Shown here: positions 1 through 6,136 of the stretch, piece by piece
Layout of the letters: every line of letters begins with the position of its first letter
Position numbering within the stretch: the first letter of the stretch is position 1
From: Oscillospiraceae bacterium
GTDB lineage: Bacteria > Bacillota > Clostridia > Oscillospirales > Oscillospiraceae
NCBI GenBank assembly: GCA_017620315.1
Contig: JAFZQQ010000425.1
Coordinates: 1-6,136, forward strand
Reading direction: 5' to 3'
Length of the DNA: 6,136 nucleotides
Translations under genes and position numbers: made by a program
Notes under the pieces: model-generated
Told to the model about the DNA's origin: nothing
The model's database searches: none
Seen by the model: only the letters and a program-made list of their open reading frames with translations

Positions 1-3000
1 GAGCATATCTTCCCGCAAATGGAGGAGAGCGAGGTCTCAGTCACGCGGCGTTATTATCGCTCCGGCGAGTCGGAGTATTTTATAAACAAACAGGGCGTGC
101 GCCTTGCCGACGTTAATGAGTTGTTCATGGACACCGGCATGGGCCGCGAGGGATACTCGATAATCGGCCAGGGCAGAATTGACGAAATACTCTCTCAAAA
201 AAGCTCGGAACGGCGCGAGATATTTGAAGAGGCGGCGGGAATCTCAAAGTACCGCCACCGCAAGGAGAAAGCGGAGCACGACCTTGAGCGCACTGAGGAA
301 AACCTTACGCGCGTAAACGACAAGATAGACGAGCTGGAACCTCAGGTCGAGCACCTTCGCTCGCAGGCAGAGACGGCGAAGAAATACCTTGTCCTGCACG
401 ACGAGCTTCGCGTTTTGGAGATCTCGCTTTGGCTCGATCAGCTTGACGCGATAAGGACAAGTACGATAAAAATTGAGACTGACTATGCCCACGCCAGGGA
501 AGAACTTGAGCGCGTGAAGGCGGATCAGGCGGAGCTTTATGCAAATAACGAGCGGATCGGCGAGCGGATTCAGGAAAACGATATCGAGCAGGACAAGGTC
601 CGCAGAGAGCTTGGCGCTCTGAATGCTCAAACTGCCAACCTTGAGTCCGCGATAGCGGTTCTGAATACGGAGATATTGCACAATAACGACAGTATTTCGC
701 GCATCGAGGCTGATATTAACAGCCAGACGGGTCGCGACGGGAGCATGGCGGAGCAGATAGCCGAGAAGCAGAACCGTATTGACGAGTTGGAAGCCGAATC
801 CTCGAAGCTTGAGGAAGAACTGAAAGCCCTTACCGGCAGGGCGGAGGAAATAGCGCGCGGTATGGGCGAGGCGACAAGCGAGGCTGAGGTGCTGCGCGGG
901 AAGGAGGCTCTGGAGCTGTCCGCCGCCGCAGACTGCCGCGCAGAGATATCCTCGGCACGAACAGGTATCTCCGAAAGGGAGGAACGCAGAAACGCGCTCT
1001 CAGAGGAGCATGCTTCGGTTGAAAAGCAGCTGGATGAACTGAAAAAGTCTGCCTCAGAAAACAGAAACGCACTGGAAGAGGCGCAGGAGGATCTTGACGC
1101 CATCGAGAACATCATAAAAGGTCACTCGATGAAGATGGAGGGCAGGGTCACACGCGAGCAGGAGGCGAGAGACCGCAGCGTCGAACTGGACAAGGAGCTC
1201 AGCAATTTGGAATCGCGCATCAGGATGCTCGAGGACATGGAAAAGGAGTACGAGGGCTTTGCGGTCGCGGTGCGCGTCGTCATGCAGGCAGCGCAGGGAA
1301 GACAGCTGAGCGGAGTCCATGGCCCTGTTGCCAGTCTCATGTCCACCGACAAAAAGTATGCCATCGCCATAGAGATAGCCCTCGGCGCGAAGCTTCAGGA
1401 CATAGTTGTCGACAGGGAGGAGGACGCGAAGACCGCGATCAATCTGCTGAAACAGAAGAACAGCGGACGCGCGACCTTCCAGCCGCTCACCGCAATACGC
1501 GGCACGGAGCTTCGTGAAAACGGGCTTGAAAACGAGTATGGTTATGTGGGCGTCGCTTCACAGCTCATAAAGTGCGACGATAAGTATCGCGCGGTGTTTG
1601 TGAGCATGCTGGGCAACACGGTCATCGTCGACGATCTTGACTGCGGCATTGCGATTGCGAGAAAGTATCAGAACCGCTTCCGCATTGTTACGCTTGACGG
1701 GCAGGTCATAAACCGCGGCGGTTCGATGACGGGCGGCTCGCTGAACCGCAACGTGGGCATCATTACACGCGCCAACGAGCTCAAGGAGCTCAGAGGCAGG
1801 CATGGAGCGCTTGAAGAAAAGCGCAACGCGGCCAGAAAAGAGGCTGAGGAAGCAAAGCGCGAGCTCACTGAGGCGCAGTATCAGCTTCAGGTCGCGCAGG
1901 ACCAGGAACACAGCGCCGAGGATAAGGTGATAAAGCTTCAGAGCGACAAGGATCACTTTGACGTTCTTTTGACTGCGGCACGCAATAATCTTGATAACAT
2001 CGAAAACGAGAACGACAGTATCGACGTGCGCATTGCGGAGCTCAAAAAGACCATTGCCGCACAGGAAAAGCTGGCGGCGGAGCATGACGCGGCGGCGGCA
2101 AGGCTTAAGGCGGAGGCGGAAAAACTGTTGTCCGGGCAGACCGAGCTGTTGAATTCCAGCAATGCGCTCGGCAGCGAGATAACGGACAAAAAGAGCGTGC
2201 TTGCCGGTTGGAGAGCCGAGATCGCAGCGACCGGACAGGCATTGCGAGAGCTTGAAGCAATGCGTGAGCAACTGCGCGGAGACGCTTCGGAGAAGGAGAG
2301 GGCAATCGAGAAATACCGCGAGTCGAACGCACGCGCAGAGAAAGAGATAGAGGCAAAGCGCACTGAGACAGATTCGCTGCGCGATGCGCAGGAAAAGCAG
2401 CAGAAAAAGCTTGACGAGCTTGGAACTGCAAAGCTTGAGATCGAGAAGGAGCGCGGTATAAACGACCATAATATAAAGGACCTTAACGAACATGTCGTCA
2501 ATGCCGGCGGAGCGGTATCAAGACTGGAACAGAGACGCGAAGCAAACTCCAGTGAAGAAAAGAAGATCATAGAAAGGCTTTGGGAGAGCTACGAGCTGAC
2601 GCAGAGCGCCGCGAAGGAACAGCGCATCGAGTTAGAGAGCATCACAAAGGCAAACCGCCGCATAGCCGAGCTGAAACGCGGAATAAGCGCTCTTGGCAAC
2701 GTAAACGTCGGGGCGATAGACGACTTTGAGCATTTCAACGAGCGCTACACACTGCTGACGACGCAGCGCGACGACGTTGAACGCGCCAAGCAGAGCCTGC
2801 TTGGGATCATCAACAGCATAACCGGCGAGATGGAGGGCATTTTCCGCGAGCAGTTCAACCTGATCCGGGACAGCTTTCAGGAGACCTTCCTTGAGCTCTT
2901 CGGCGGAGGACATGCAACGCTTGAGCTTGAGGATGAAAACGACATACTCAACTGCGGCATTGATATCAAGGTGCAGCCTCCCGGAAAGGCGCTTAAAACG

Positions 3001-3315
3001 ATAACGCTGCTCTCGGGCGGGGAAAAGGCATTCGTCGCGATCGCGCTGTATTTTGCGATCCTGAAGGTGCACCCGACGCCGTTTTGTGTTATGGACGAGA
3101 TTGAGGCCGCGCTGGACGCGGCAAACGTTGTGCGCGTTGCAAACTATATGCGAGGGATCGCGGACAAGACTCAGTTCATCGTCATCACGCACAGGCGCGA
3201 GACCATGGAAGCGGCGGACGTGCTCTACGGCATTACCATGCAGGAACGCGGCGTCAGCAAAATAATCATGCTGGATCTTGACAATATATCAAAGGATCTC
3301 GGCGTCAAGGAGTAA
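1..3315 (+). CDS. smc: Chromosome segregation protein SMC, 5'-partial
   Basis: ATPase of the bacterial condensin (SMC-ScpAB), which compacts and separates sister chromosomes in the nucleoid. The frame is open from base 1, so the ATG at base 19 is internal. By alignment from memory with B. subtilis SMC, about 87 residues, including Walker A, lie upstream. The 1104 residues seen would give roughly 1190 in total, normal for the family. Visible in order: the EVSVTRR and YRSGESE segment; the Q-loop SIIGQG (Q at 169-171); FEEAAGISKY; a long charged coiled-coil arm; the hinge at about 1246-1755 with SGVHGPVASL and the glycine-rich RGGSMTGGS end; the returning coiled coil; LGNVNVGAIDDF; the ABC signature LSGGEK (3010-3027); Walker B FCVMDEIEAALD with D at 3094 and catalytic E at 3097; and the H-loop ITHR (H at 3190). 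The signature has K where many SMCs have R, which is a known kind of variation. There is no internal stop or frameshift. Confidence 0.98.
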   Translation, partial: EHIFPQMEESEVSVTRRYYRSGESEYFINKQGVRLADVNELFMDTGMGREGYSIIGQGRIDEILSQKSSERREIFEEAAGISKYRHRKEKAEHDLERTEENLTRVNDKIDELEPQVEHLRSQAETAKKYLVLHDELRVLEISLWLDQLDAIRTSTIKIETDYAHAREELERVKADQAELYANNERIGERIQENDIEQDKVRRELGALNAQTANLESAIAVLNTEILHNNDSISRIEADINSQTGRDGSMAEQIAEKQNRIDELEAESSKLEEELKALTGRAEEIARGMGEATSEAEVLRGKEALELSAAADCRAEISSARTGISEREERRNALSEEHASVEKQLDELKKSASENRNALEEAQEDLDAIENIIKGHSMKMEGRVTREQEARDRSVELDKELSNLESRIRMLEDMEKEYEGFAVAVRVVMQAAQGRQLSGVHGPVASLMSTDKKYAIAIEIALGAKLQDIVVDREEDAKTAINLLKQKNSGRATFQPLTAIRGTELRENGLENEYGYVGVASQLIKCDDKYRAVFVSMLGNTVIVDDLDCGIAIARKYQNRFRIVTLDGQVINRGGSMTGGSLNRNVGIITRANELKELRGRHGALEEKRNAARKEAEEAKRELTEAQYQLQVAQDQEHSAEDKVIKLQSDKDHFDVLLTAARNNLDNIENENDSIDVRIAELKKTIAAQEKLAAEHDAAAARLKAEAEKLLSGQTELLNSSNALGSEITDKKSVLAGWRAEIAATGQALRELEAMREQLRGDASEKERAIEKYRESNARAEKEIEAKRTETDSLRDAQEKQQKKLDELGTAKLEIEKERGINDHNIKDLNEHVVNAGGAVSRLEQRREANSSEEKKIIERLWESYELTQSAAKEQRIELESITKANRRIAELKRGISALGNVNVGAIDDFEHFNERYTLLTTQRDDVERAKQSLLGIINSITGEMEGIFREQFNLIRDSFQETFLELFGGGHATLELEDENDILNCGIDIKVQPPGKALKTITLLSGGEKAFVAIALYFAILKVHPTPFCVMDEIEAALDAANVVRVANYMRGIADKTQFIVITHRRETMEAADVLYGITMQERGVSKIIMLDLDNISKDLGVKE
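3307..3312 (+). promoter_or_regulatory. Ribosome binding site of ftsY inside the smc 3' end
   Basis: AAGGAG lies in the last two sense codons of smc, 12 bases before the ftsY ATG. The spacing is slightly long but usable. Because the site sits inside smc, ribosomes ending smc would clear it and could re-initiate on ftsY. The two genes are also in the same frame, separated only by the TAA and three codons. Confidence 0.7.
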
Positions 3316-3324
3316 ATAAGCCCT

Positions 3325-4197
3325 ATGAACATTTTCTCAAAGATAAAAAAGGCGTGGTATGACTCTATCATCTGGGAGATGATAGACGACGAATTTTATG
3401 ACACGCTGGAGGAAAGCCTTATACTTGCCGACCTCGGCGCAGAGGTCGCCGCTGATGCGGTAAAGCAGCTTCGCGAGGTGGTTTACGACAAGGCGATACA
3501 GAACGGCGAGGGCGTCAAGCAGGCGCTGAGGGACATTCTTGAGGAGAAGCTCAACGTCGGAAACACATCGCTCAACCTCTCGACAAGGCCCTCGGTAGTG
3601 CTGATCATCGGTGTGAACGGCGTCGGAAAGACAACGTCCATCGGCAAGCTTGCCAACCAGCTTCGGAAAAAAGAAAAAAAGCGTGTTCTGCTCTGCGCGG
3701 CCGACACCTTCCGAGCCGCGGCAGGCGACCAGCTTGAGATCTGGGCGGAGAGGGCAAAGTGTGAGATCGTACGCTCAAAGGAAGGCGCAGATCCCGGAGC
3801 GGTCTTGTTCGACGCGCTTGCCGCGGCGAAGGCACGCGGCGTGGACGTCGTGCTGTGCGATACAGCCGGAAGGCTCCACAACAAGGCGAATCTTATGGCT
3901 GAGCTTGGCAAGCTGCGCAAGATCATCGACCGCGAAACGCCTGACGCCGCAAAGGAGACGCTTCTTGTCCTCGACGCGACGACAGGGCAGAACGGCTTGC
4001 AGCAGGCAAAGGTGTTCAAGGAGGTCACGGGCCTCACCGGTATCATCCTCACAAAGCTTGACGGTACCGCAAAGGGCGGCATTTGCGTAGCCATTGCGCA
4101 GGAGCTTGGCGTTCCGGTCAAGTATGTTGGGCTTGGCGAGGGTATCGATGATCTGCAACCCTTTGATGCGAAAGAATATGTGAACGCGCTTATTTGA
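3325..4197 (+). CDS. ftsY: Signal recognition particle receptor FtsY (short NG-domain form)
   Basis: SRP receptor GTPase. It binds Ffh-SRP carrying nascent membrane proteins and hands them to the Sec translocon at the inner face of the membrane. It is 290 residues long. A short N-terminal segment (MNIFSKIKKAW), possibly an amphipathic membrane-contacting helix, leads into the N domain (about residues 15-80). The GTPase G domain follows: P-loop GVNGVGKTTS (96-105), DTFRAAAGDQLEIW (127-140), DTAGR (179-183), TKLDG (243-247) and GLGEGIDDL (269-277). The long acidic A domain of E. coli FtsY is absent, as is usual in Firmicutes. DTFRAAA with a following QLEIW, and ending at the G domain without an M domain, separates it from Ffh. 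The start is the first ATG after the smc stop and has an upstream AAGGAG. The ylxM-ffh genes often found next to ftsY in Firmicutes are not here. A run A6-G-A7 at 3667-3680 forms a slippery heptamer. Confidence 0.97.
   Translation: MNIFSKIKKAWYDSIIWEMIDDEFYDTLEESLILADLGAEVAADAVKQLREVVYDKAIQNGEGVKQALRDILEEKLNVGNTSLNLSTRPSVVLIIGVNGVGKTTSIGKLANQLRKKEKKRVLLCAADTFRAAAGDQLEIWAERAKCEIVRSKEGADPGAVLFDALAAAKARGVDVVLCDTAGRLHNKANLMAELGKLRKIIDRETPDAAKETLLVLDATTGQNGLQQAKVFKEVTGLTGIILTKLDGTAKGGICVAIAQELGVPVKYVGLGEGIDDLQPFDAKEYVNALI
3675..3681 (+). other. dnaX-type slippery heptamer A AAA AAG in ftsY
   Basis: The ftsY codons GAA AAA AAG place an A AAA AAG heptamer in the phase needed for -1 ribosomal slippage, just after another six-A run (3667-3672). 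A -1 shift would end at a TGA at 3735-3737 and give an FtsY cut off before DTFRAAA. I see no AGGAG-like stimulator at the usual distance upstream and no clear strong stem just downstream, so this may only reflect a lysine-rich loop (RKKEKK). Confidence 0.35.
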
Positions 4198-4214
4198 CGC
4201 GGCGAATAATTAAC

Positions 4215-4221
4215 AGGGAGG
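4215..4221 (+). promoter_or_regulatory. Strong ribosome binding site deciding the rdgB start
   Basis: AGGGAGG lies nine bases before the ATG at 4231. An out-of-frame ATG at 4226 is only four bases from this site and reads ATG TTA TGA, so the spacing supports 4231 as the real start. The 33-base ftsY-rdgB gap holds this site and no recognisable terminator or promoter. Confidence 0.8.
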
Positions 4222-4230
4222 CCGGATGTT

Positions 4231-4845
4231 ATGAAATTTGTGCTTGCCACACAGAATCCGAAAAAGAGAGAAGAAATGGCGGCGATACTCGGCGACCTTG
4301 GCGTCGAATTCGTGACTGAGGAGGATATCGGCGTTGACGTGGAGGTCGAGGAAACGGGCGAGACCTTCGGACAGAATGCCGCGCTAAAGGCGAGAGCGGT
4401 GATGGAGGCGACAGGAATGCCCGCTATCGGTGACGATTCCGGACTCTGCGTCGATTCGATGAACGGTGCGCCGGGCGTGTATTCCGCGCGTTACGGAGGA
4501 CCTGAGCTTGACGACGCGGGCCGCTGCGAGCTGGTCCTTGAGATGATGCAAGGGCAGACTGACCGCTCGGCGCACTTTGAGACCTTTGTGGTCTGTGCAT
4601 TCCCGAACGGGGACTGGTTCGCCGCGAAGGGCGAGTGCCATGGCTCGATTGCATTTGCGCCGATGGGAAGCAACGGCTTCGGCTACGATCCGATTTTTTT
4701 TCGCACCGAGGAGCAAAAGACCTTTGCGCAGATGACTGCTGAGGAAAAGGCGGCGATATCGCATCGGGGCAACGCGCTGCGCTCTTTCAAGGAAAGACTG
4801 AAAAAATATCTTGAGGAGCATCCTGAAATGACGGAAGGAGCTTGA
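4231..4845 (+). CDS. rdgB: XTP/dITP pyrophosphatase, RdgB/HAM1 family
   Basis: Cytosolic house-cleaning enzyme that hydrolyses XTP, ITP and dITP to the monophosphate and pyrophosphate, keeping deaminated purines out of DNA and RNA. It is 204 residues long, the usual family size. Motifs: N-terminal ATQNPKK (residues 6-12, family ATxNxxK); ETGETF (41-46) followed by QNAALKA; GDDSGLCVD (67-75) with the catalytic/metal-binding DDSG; PGVYSARYGG (81-90); SNGFGYDPIF (147-156); and ISHRGNAL (176-183), with the His-Arg that contacts the base. Position 48 is Gln where E. coli RdgB and B. subtilis YsnA have Glu (ENA), a mild departure. Codons at 4693-4701 contain an eight-T run but the frame is intact. 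The start is set by AGGGAGG nine bases upstream. The gene is followed after four bases by the yhbY-like gene, whose ribosome binding site lies within this 3' end. Assignment is firm at family level; substrate preference is inferred from the family. Confidence 0.96.
   Translation: MKFVLATQNPKKREEMAAILGDLGVEFVTEEDIGVDVEVEETGETFGQNAALKARAVMEATGMPAIGDDSGLCVDSMNGAPGVYSARYGGPELDDAGRCELVLEMMQGQTDRSAHFETFVVCAFPNGDWFAAKGECHGSIAFAPMGSNGFGYDPIFFRTEEQKTFAQMTAEEKAAISHRGNALRSFKERLKKYLEEHPEMTEGA
4835..4840 (+). promoter_or_regulatory. Ribosome binding site of yhbY inside the rdgB 3' end
   Basis: AAGGAG lies within the final codons of rdgB, nine bases before the ATG at 4850. The spacing is ideal. Its position inside rdgB suggests coupled translation. 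Confidence 0.75.
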
Positions 4846-4849
4846 GCCG

Positions 4850-5170
4850 ATGGAGCTTACAAGCAAGCAACGTGCACAGTTGCGCGCCATGGCGAACAGC
4901 CTTGAACCGATCGTCCACATTGGGAAGGACGGCATAGGCGACAATCTTGTCCGTCAAGCGAACGACGCTCTTGAGGCGCGCGAGCTTATCAAGTGCCGCG
5001 TACTGGAGAATTGCGAGTTGACGGCGCGCGAGGCCTGCGATGAGTTGTCGCGGCTTACGCGCAGCGAGCAGGTGCAGGTGATAGGCACGAAGTTTGTGCT
5101 CTACCGAGAGACGCACCGAAAGGATAAAAAGGACAAGATTGTTCTTGTCAAGAGCACTAAGAAAGCATGA
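4850..5170 (+). CDS. yhbY: YhbY-family (CRM-domain) ribosome assembly RNA-binding protein
   Basis: Small CRM-domain protein. The family (E. coli YhbY, B. subtilis YqeI) binds pre-ribosomal large subunits and is thought to help their assembly. It is 106 residues long, with one CRM domain filling nearly all of it: the LTSKQRAQLRAMAN helix (3-16); PIVHIGKDGIGDN (20-32) carrying the GxxG RNA-contact loop; ALEARELIKCRVLENC (40-55); and QVIGTKFVLYRE (77-88). A lysine-rich basic tail (HRKDKKDKIVLVKSTKK) follows. The start is supported by AAGGAG nine bases upstream and by the typical family N-terminus. The gene sits four bases after rdgB, and its TGA overlaps the ATG of the next gene. In B. subtilis the homologue yqeI also directly precedes nadD and yqeK, so the neighbourhood is conserved. 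A small perfect inverted repeat lies in the tail codons (5132-5149). Confidence 0.95.
   Translation: MELTSKQRAQLRAMANSLEPIVHIGKDGIGDNLVRQANDALEARELIKCRVLENCELTAREACDELSRLTRSEQVQVIGTKFVLYRETHRKDKKDKIVLVKSTKKA
5132..5149 (+). repeat. Perfect inverted repeat (7-bp stem, 4-base loop) before nadD
   Basis: GACAAGA (5132-5138), loop TTGT, then TCTTGTC (5143-5149). It lies in the yhbY tail codons and ends 17 bases before the nadD ATG. No U-run follows, so it is not an intrinsic terminator. It could be an RNA hairpin affecting translation at the junction, or chance from the lysine/valine codons. Confidence 0.5.
5167..5170 (+). promoter_or_regulatory. ATGA stop-start overlap of yhbY and nadD
   Basis: The nadD ATG (5167-5169) overlaps the yhbY TGA (5168-5170). 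Upstream there are only weak purine runs (AAGAG at 5150-5154; AAGAAAG at 5159-5165, one base from the ATG). The other internal genes all have good AGGAG-like sites. Start of nadD therefore probably depends on ribosomes terminating yhbY. Confidence 0.75.
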
Positions 5171-6136
5171 AGCTCGGAGTTTACGGCGGCAGCTTCAATC
5201 CGCCGCATTTGGGACATCTGCATGCCGCGATAGCTGCGGCATGGTATCTCAAGCTGGACGCTCTGCTGCTTATCCCTGCCGGGCTGCCGCCGCACAAGCA
5301 GCTTTCGGAGGGGGCGCCGGACGCATCCGTCCGGGCTGAGATGACGGCGTATATGGCGGAGCAGGCGGCGCTTGAGACCGGAATACCGGTTGAGATCTCG
5401 CGCATGGAGATCGAGCGCACGGGAAAGAGCTACACCGTCGACACGCTGCGCGAGCTACGCCAGGACTATCCCGACGATGAGCTGTGGCTGCTGATGGGAA
5501 CGGACATGTTCCTGACGTTCCAGAATTGGCGCAGCCCTGAAGAGATACTGTCATACACAGGACTTTGCGCTTTCGGGCGCAGCGAAAGCGACACGGAGGA
5601 GCTGTTCGCGGTGCAGCGCGACTATCTTATGAAGCGCTGGCCATACGCGCGCATAGCGACGATGTCTCTTCCGAAGCTTATTGAGATTTCGTCAACGGAA
5701 CTGCGCGCTGCGCTTCCAGCGGGCGAGGGGGCAAAATACCTTGCGCCGCAGATTTACGGTTATATTCTGCGCAAAAAGCTTTACGGAACAAACAAGGACA
5801 TGAAGCGCCTGAGCCTGGATGAGCTGCGGCCCGCAGCGCTGTCCTATCTCAAAGCACGGCGCGTGCGGCATGTACTCGGAGTGGAGACGGAAGCGATCCG
5901 TCTTGCCGAGAAGTACGGCGCGGACGTGATCAAGGCGCGGACTGCTGCGCTTTTACACGACTGCACAAAAAAACTGGATATGAGCGGCCAGCTTGCGCTT
6001 TGCGAAAAATACGGCGTGGAGCTGGATGAAGACGAGAAAAATGCACTCAAGCTGCTTCATGCGAAGACCGGAGCCGCACTTGCAAGGGATGTGTTCGGCG
6101 TGGACGACGAGGTGGTTGACGCGATAAAATGGCATA
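5167..6136 (+). CDS. nadD: Fused nicotinate-nucleotide adenylyltransferase (NadD) and YqeK-type HD hydrolase, 3'-partial
   Basis: One uninterrupted frame of 323 residues runs off the window. Residues 1 to about 205 are NadD, which joins ATP and nicotinate mononucleotide to give deamido-NAD, a cytosolic step of NAD synthesis. Its motifs are GGSFNPPHLGHL (7-18), with the HxGH nucleotidyltransferase site (H14, H17); LIPAGLPPHK (35-44); GTDMF and a following W121 (111-121); and ISSTELR (174-180), a hallmark of the family. From about residue 213 the sequence matches YqeK, an HD-domain family shown to hydrolyse Ap4A symmetrically to ADP. It shows RRVRHVLGV (H235), ALLHDCTKK (H264-D265), LLHAKTGA (H298) and IKWH (H323) at the edge; these are likely metal ligands. 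About 80 residues are probably missing. In B. subtilis these are two genes, nadD and yqeK. The start overlaps the yhbY stop and gives the normal NadD N-terminus. The NadD part is certain and the YqeK activity is inferred from its family. Confidence 0.95.
   Translation, partial: MKLGVYGGSFNPPHLGHLHAAIAAAWYLKLDALLLIPAGLPPHKQLSEGAPDASVRAEMTAYMAEQAALETGIPVEISRMEIERTGKSYTVDTLRELRQDYPDDELWLLMGTDMFLTFQNWRSPEEILSYTGLCAFGRSESDTEELFAVQRDYLMKRWPYARIATMSLPKLIEISSTELRAALPAGEGAKYLAPQIYGYILRKKLYGTNKDMKRLSLDELRPAALSYLKARRVRHVLGVETEAIRLAEKYGADVIKARTAALLHDCTKKLDMSGQLALCEKYGVELDEDEKNALKLLHAKTGAALARDVFGVDDEVVDAIKWH
5800..6136 (+). other. YqeK-like HD phosphohydrolase domain within the NadD fusion, partial
   Basis: This is the second domain of the fused protein. 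Residue M212 (ATG at 5800) lies just where a separate YqeK would begin, but it has no proper ribosome binding site: AAGGAC abuts it with almost no spacing. No stop codon separates it from NadD, so it is read as part of one polypeptide. The HD pair is at 5956-5961. The end of the domain lies outside the window, so the remaining metal ligands cannot be checked. Confidence 0.85.

Noticed and set aside
1558..2493. Long open frame on the - strand, 311 codons, opposite the smc hinge and second arm
   Set aside because: It lies wholly antisense to a clearly conserved SMC region. Its translation is rich in Leu, Arg and Cys, as expected from the reverse of a charged coiled coil in GC-rich DNA, and it shows no recognisable domain.
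3650..4090. Open frame of 146 codons on the + strand overlapping ftsY
   Set aside because: It is shifted against the intact FtsY GTPase motifs, and its product is Arg/Ser-rich without family features. It is not the frame that a -1 slip at 3675-3681 would enter.
4194..4212. Promoter-like TTGACG with an AT-rich TAATTA nearby between ftsY and rdgB
   Set aside because: Only seven bases separate the two elements, far short of the usual 16-18, so it does not fit a housekeeping promoter.
4226..4234. Two-codon frame ATG TTA TGA overlapping the rdgB start
   Set aside because: It is only four bases from the AGGGAGG, too close for good initiation, and the ATG at 4231 has the proper nine-base spacing. 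Its presence is probably chance.
3483..4250. Open frame of 255 codons on the - strand over ftsY
   Set aside because: Antisense shadow of ftsY. The Ser/Pro-rich translation has no motif and no ribosome binding site of note.
4580..4594. Inverted repeat AGACC-TTTGT-GGTCT inside rdgB
   Set aside because: A short stem in mid-gene with no U-run and no nearby start or stop; likely chance.
5094..5339. Open frame of 81 codons on the + strand across the yhbY-nadD junction
   Set aside because: It overlaps two well-supported genes in another frame, and its composition is typical of an out-of-frame reading.
5377..5390. Inverted repeat ACCGG-AATA-CCGGT inside nadD
   Set aside because: A five-base stem in GC-rich coding sequence, away from any gene boundary, is expected by chance.
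5967..5973. Seven-A run forming A AAA AAA in the YqeK HD motif region
   Set aside because: The phase would allow -1 slippage, but the shifted frame soon meets a stop and nothing around it looks stimulatory. The ThrLysLys codons explain it.

Overview
The window is one block of co-directional housekeeping genes, all on the + strand, with almost no non-coding DNA. The order is smc (its 5' end lies before the window), ftsY, rdgB/HAM1-type XTP/dITP pyrophosphatase, a yhbY-type CRM-domain RNA-binding protein, and nadD fused in frame to a YqeK-type HD phosphohydrolase (its 3' end lies beyond the window). The protein sequences, the bacterial-type SMC, the strong AGGAG-like ribosome binding sites and this gene order point to a Firmicute, most likely a Clostridia member (Oscillospirales/Ruminococcaceae-like). 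This is inferred from remembered family sequences and gene order, not from a search. Base composition looks moderately GC-rich and uniform, and I see no sign of horizontal transfer.

Layout: 1-3315 is the SMC protein, lacking about the first 87 residues (Walker A lies outside). After a 9-base gap, 3325-4197 is FtsY, the SRP receptor GTPase, in a short form made of the NG domain. After 33 bases with a strong ribosome binding site, 4231-4845 is the nucleotide-sanitising pyrophosphatase. Four bases later, 4850-5170 is the small ribosome-associated protein. Its stop codon overlaps the start of the last gene by four bases (ATGA). From 5167 to the window edge one uninterrupted frame encodes the NadD adenylyltransferase followed by a YqeK HD domain. 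No promoter, terminator, RNA gene, mobile element or CRISPR was found, and no stretch without a gene exceeds 33 bases.

The spacing suggests one transcript with translational coupling. The genes serve chromosome compaction and segregation (SMC), membrane protein targeting (FtsY), clean-up of deaminated purine nucleotides (RdgB), ribosome assembly (YhbY), and NAD synthesis with probable Ap4A breakdown (NadD-YqeK). I see no undescribed system here. The points most worth a second look are the NadD-YqeK fusion, a small perfect hairpin just before the nadD start, and a dnaX-type slippery heptamer inside ftsY.
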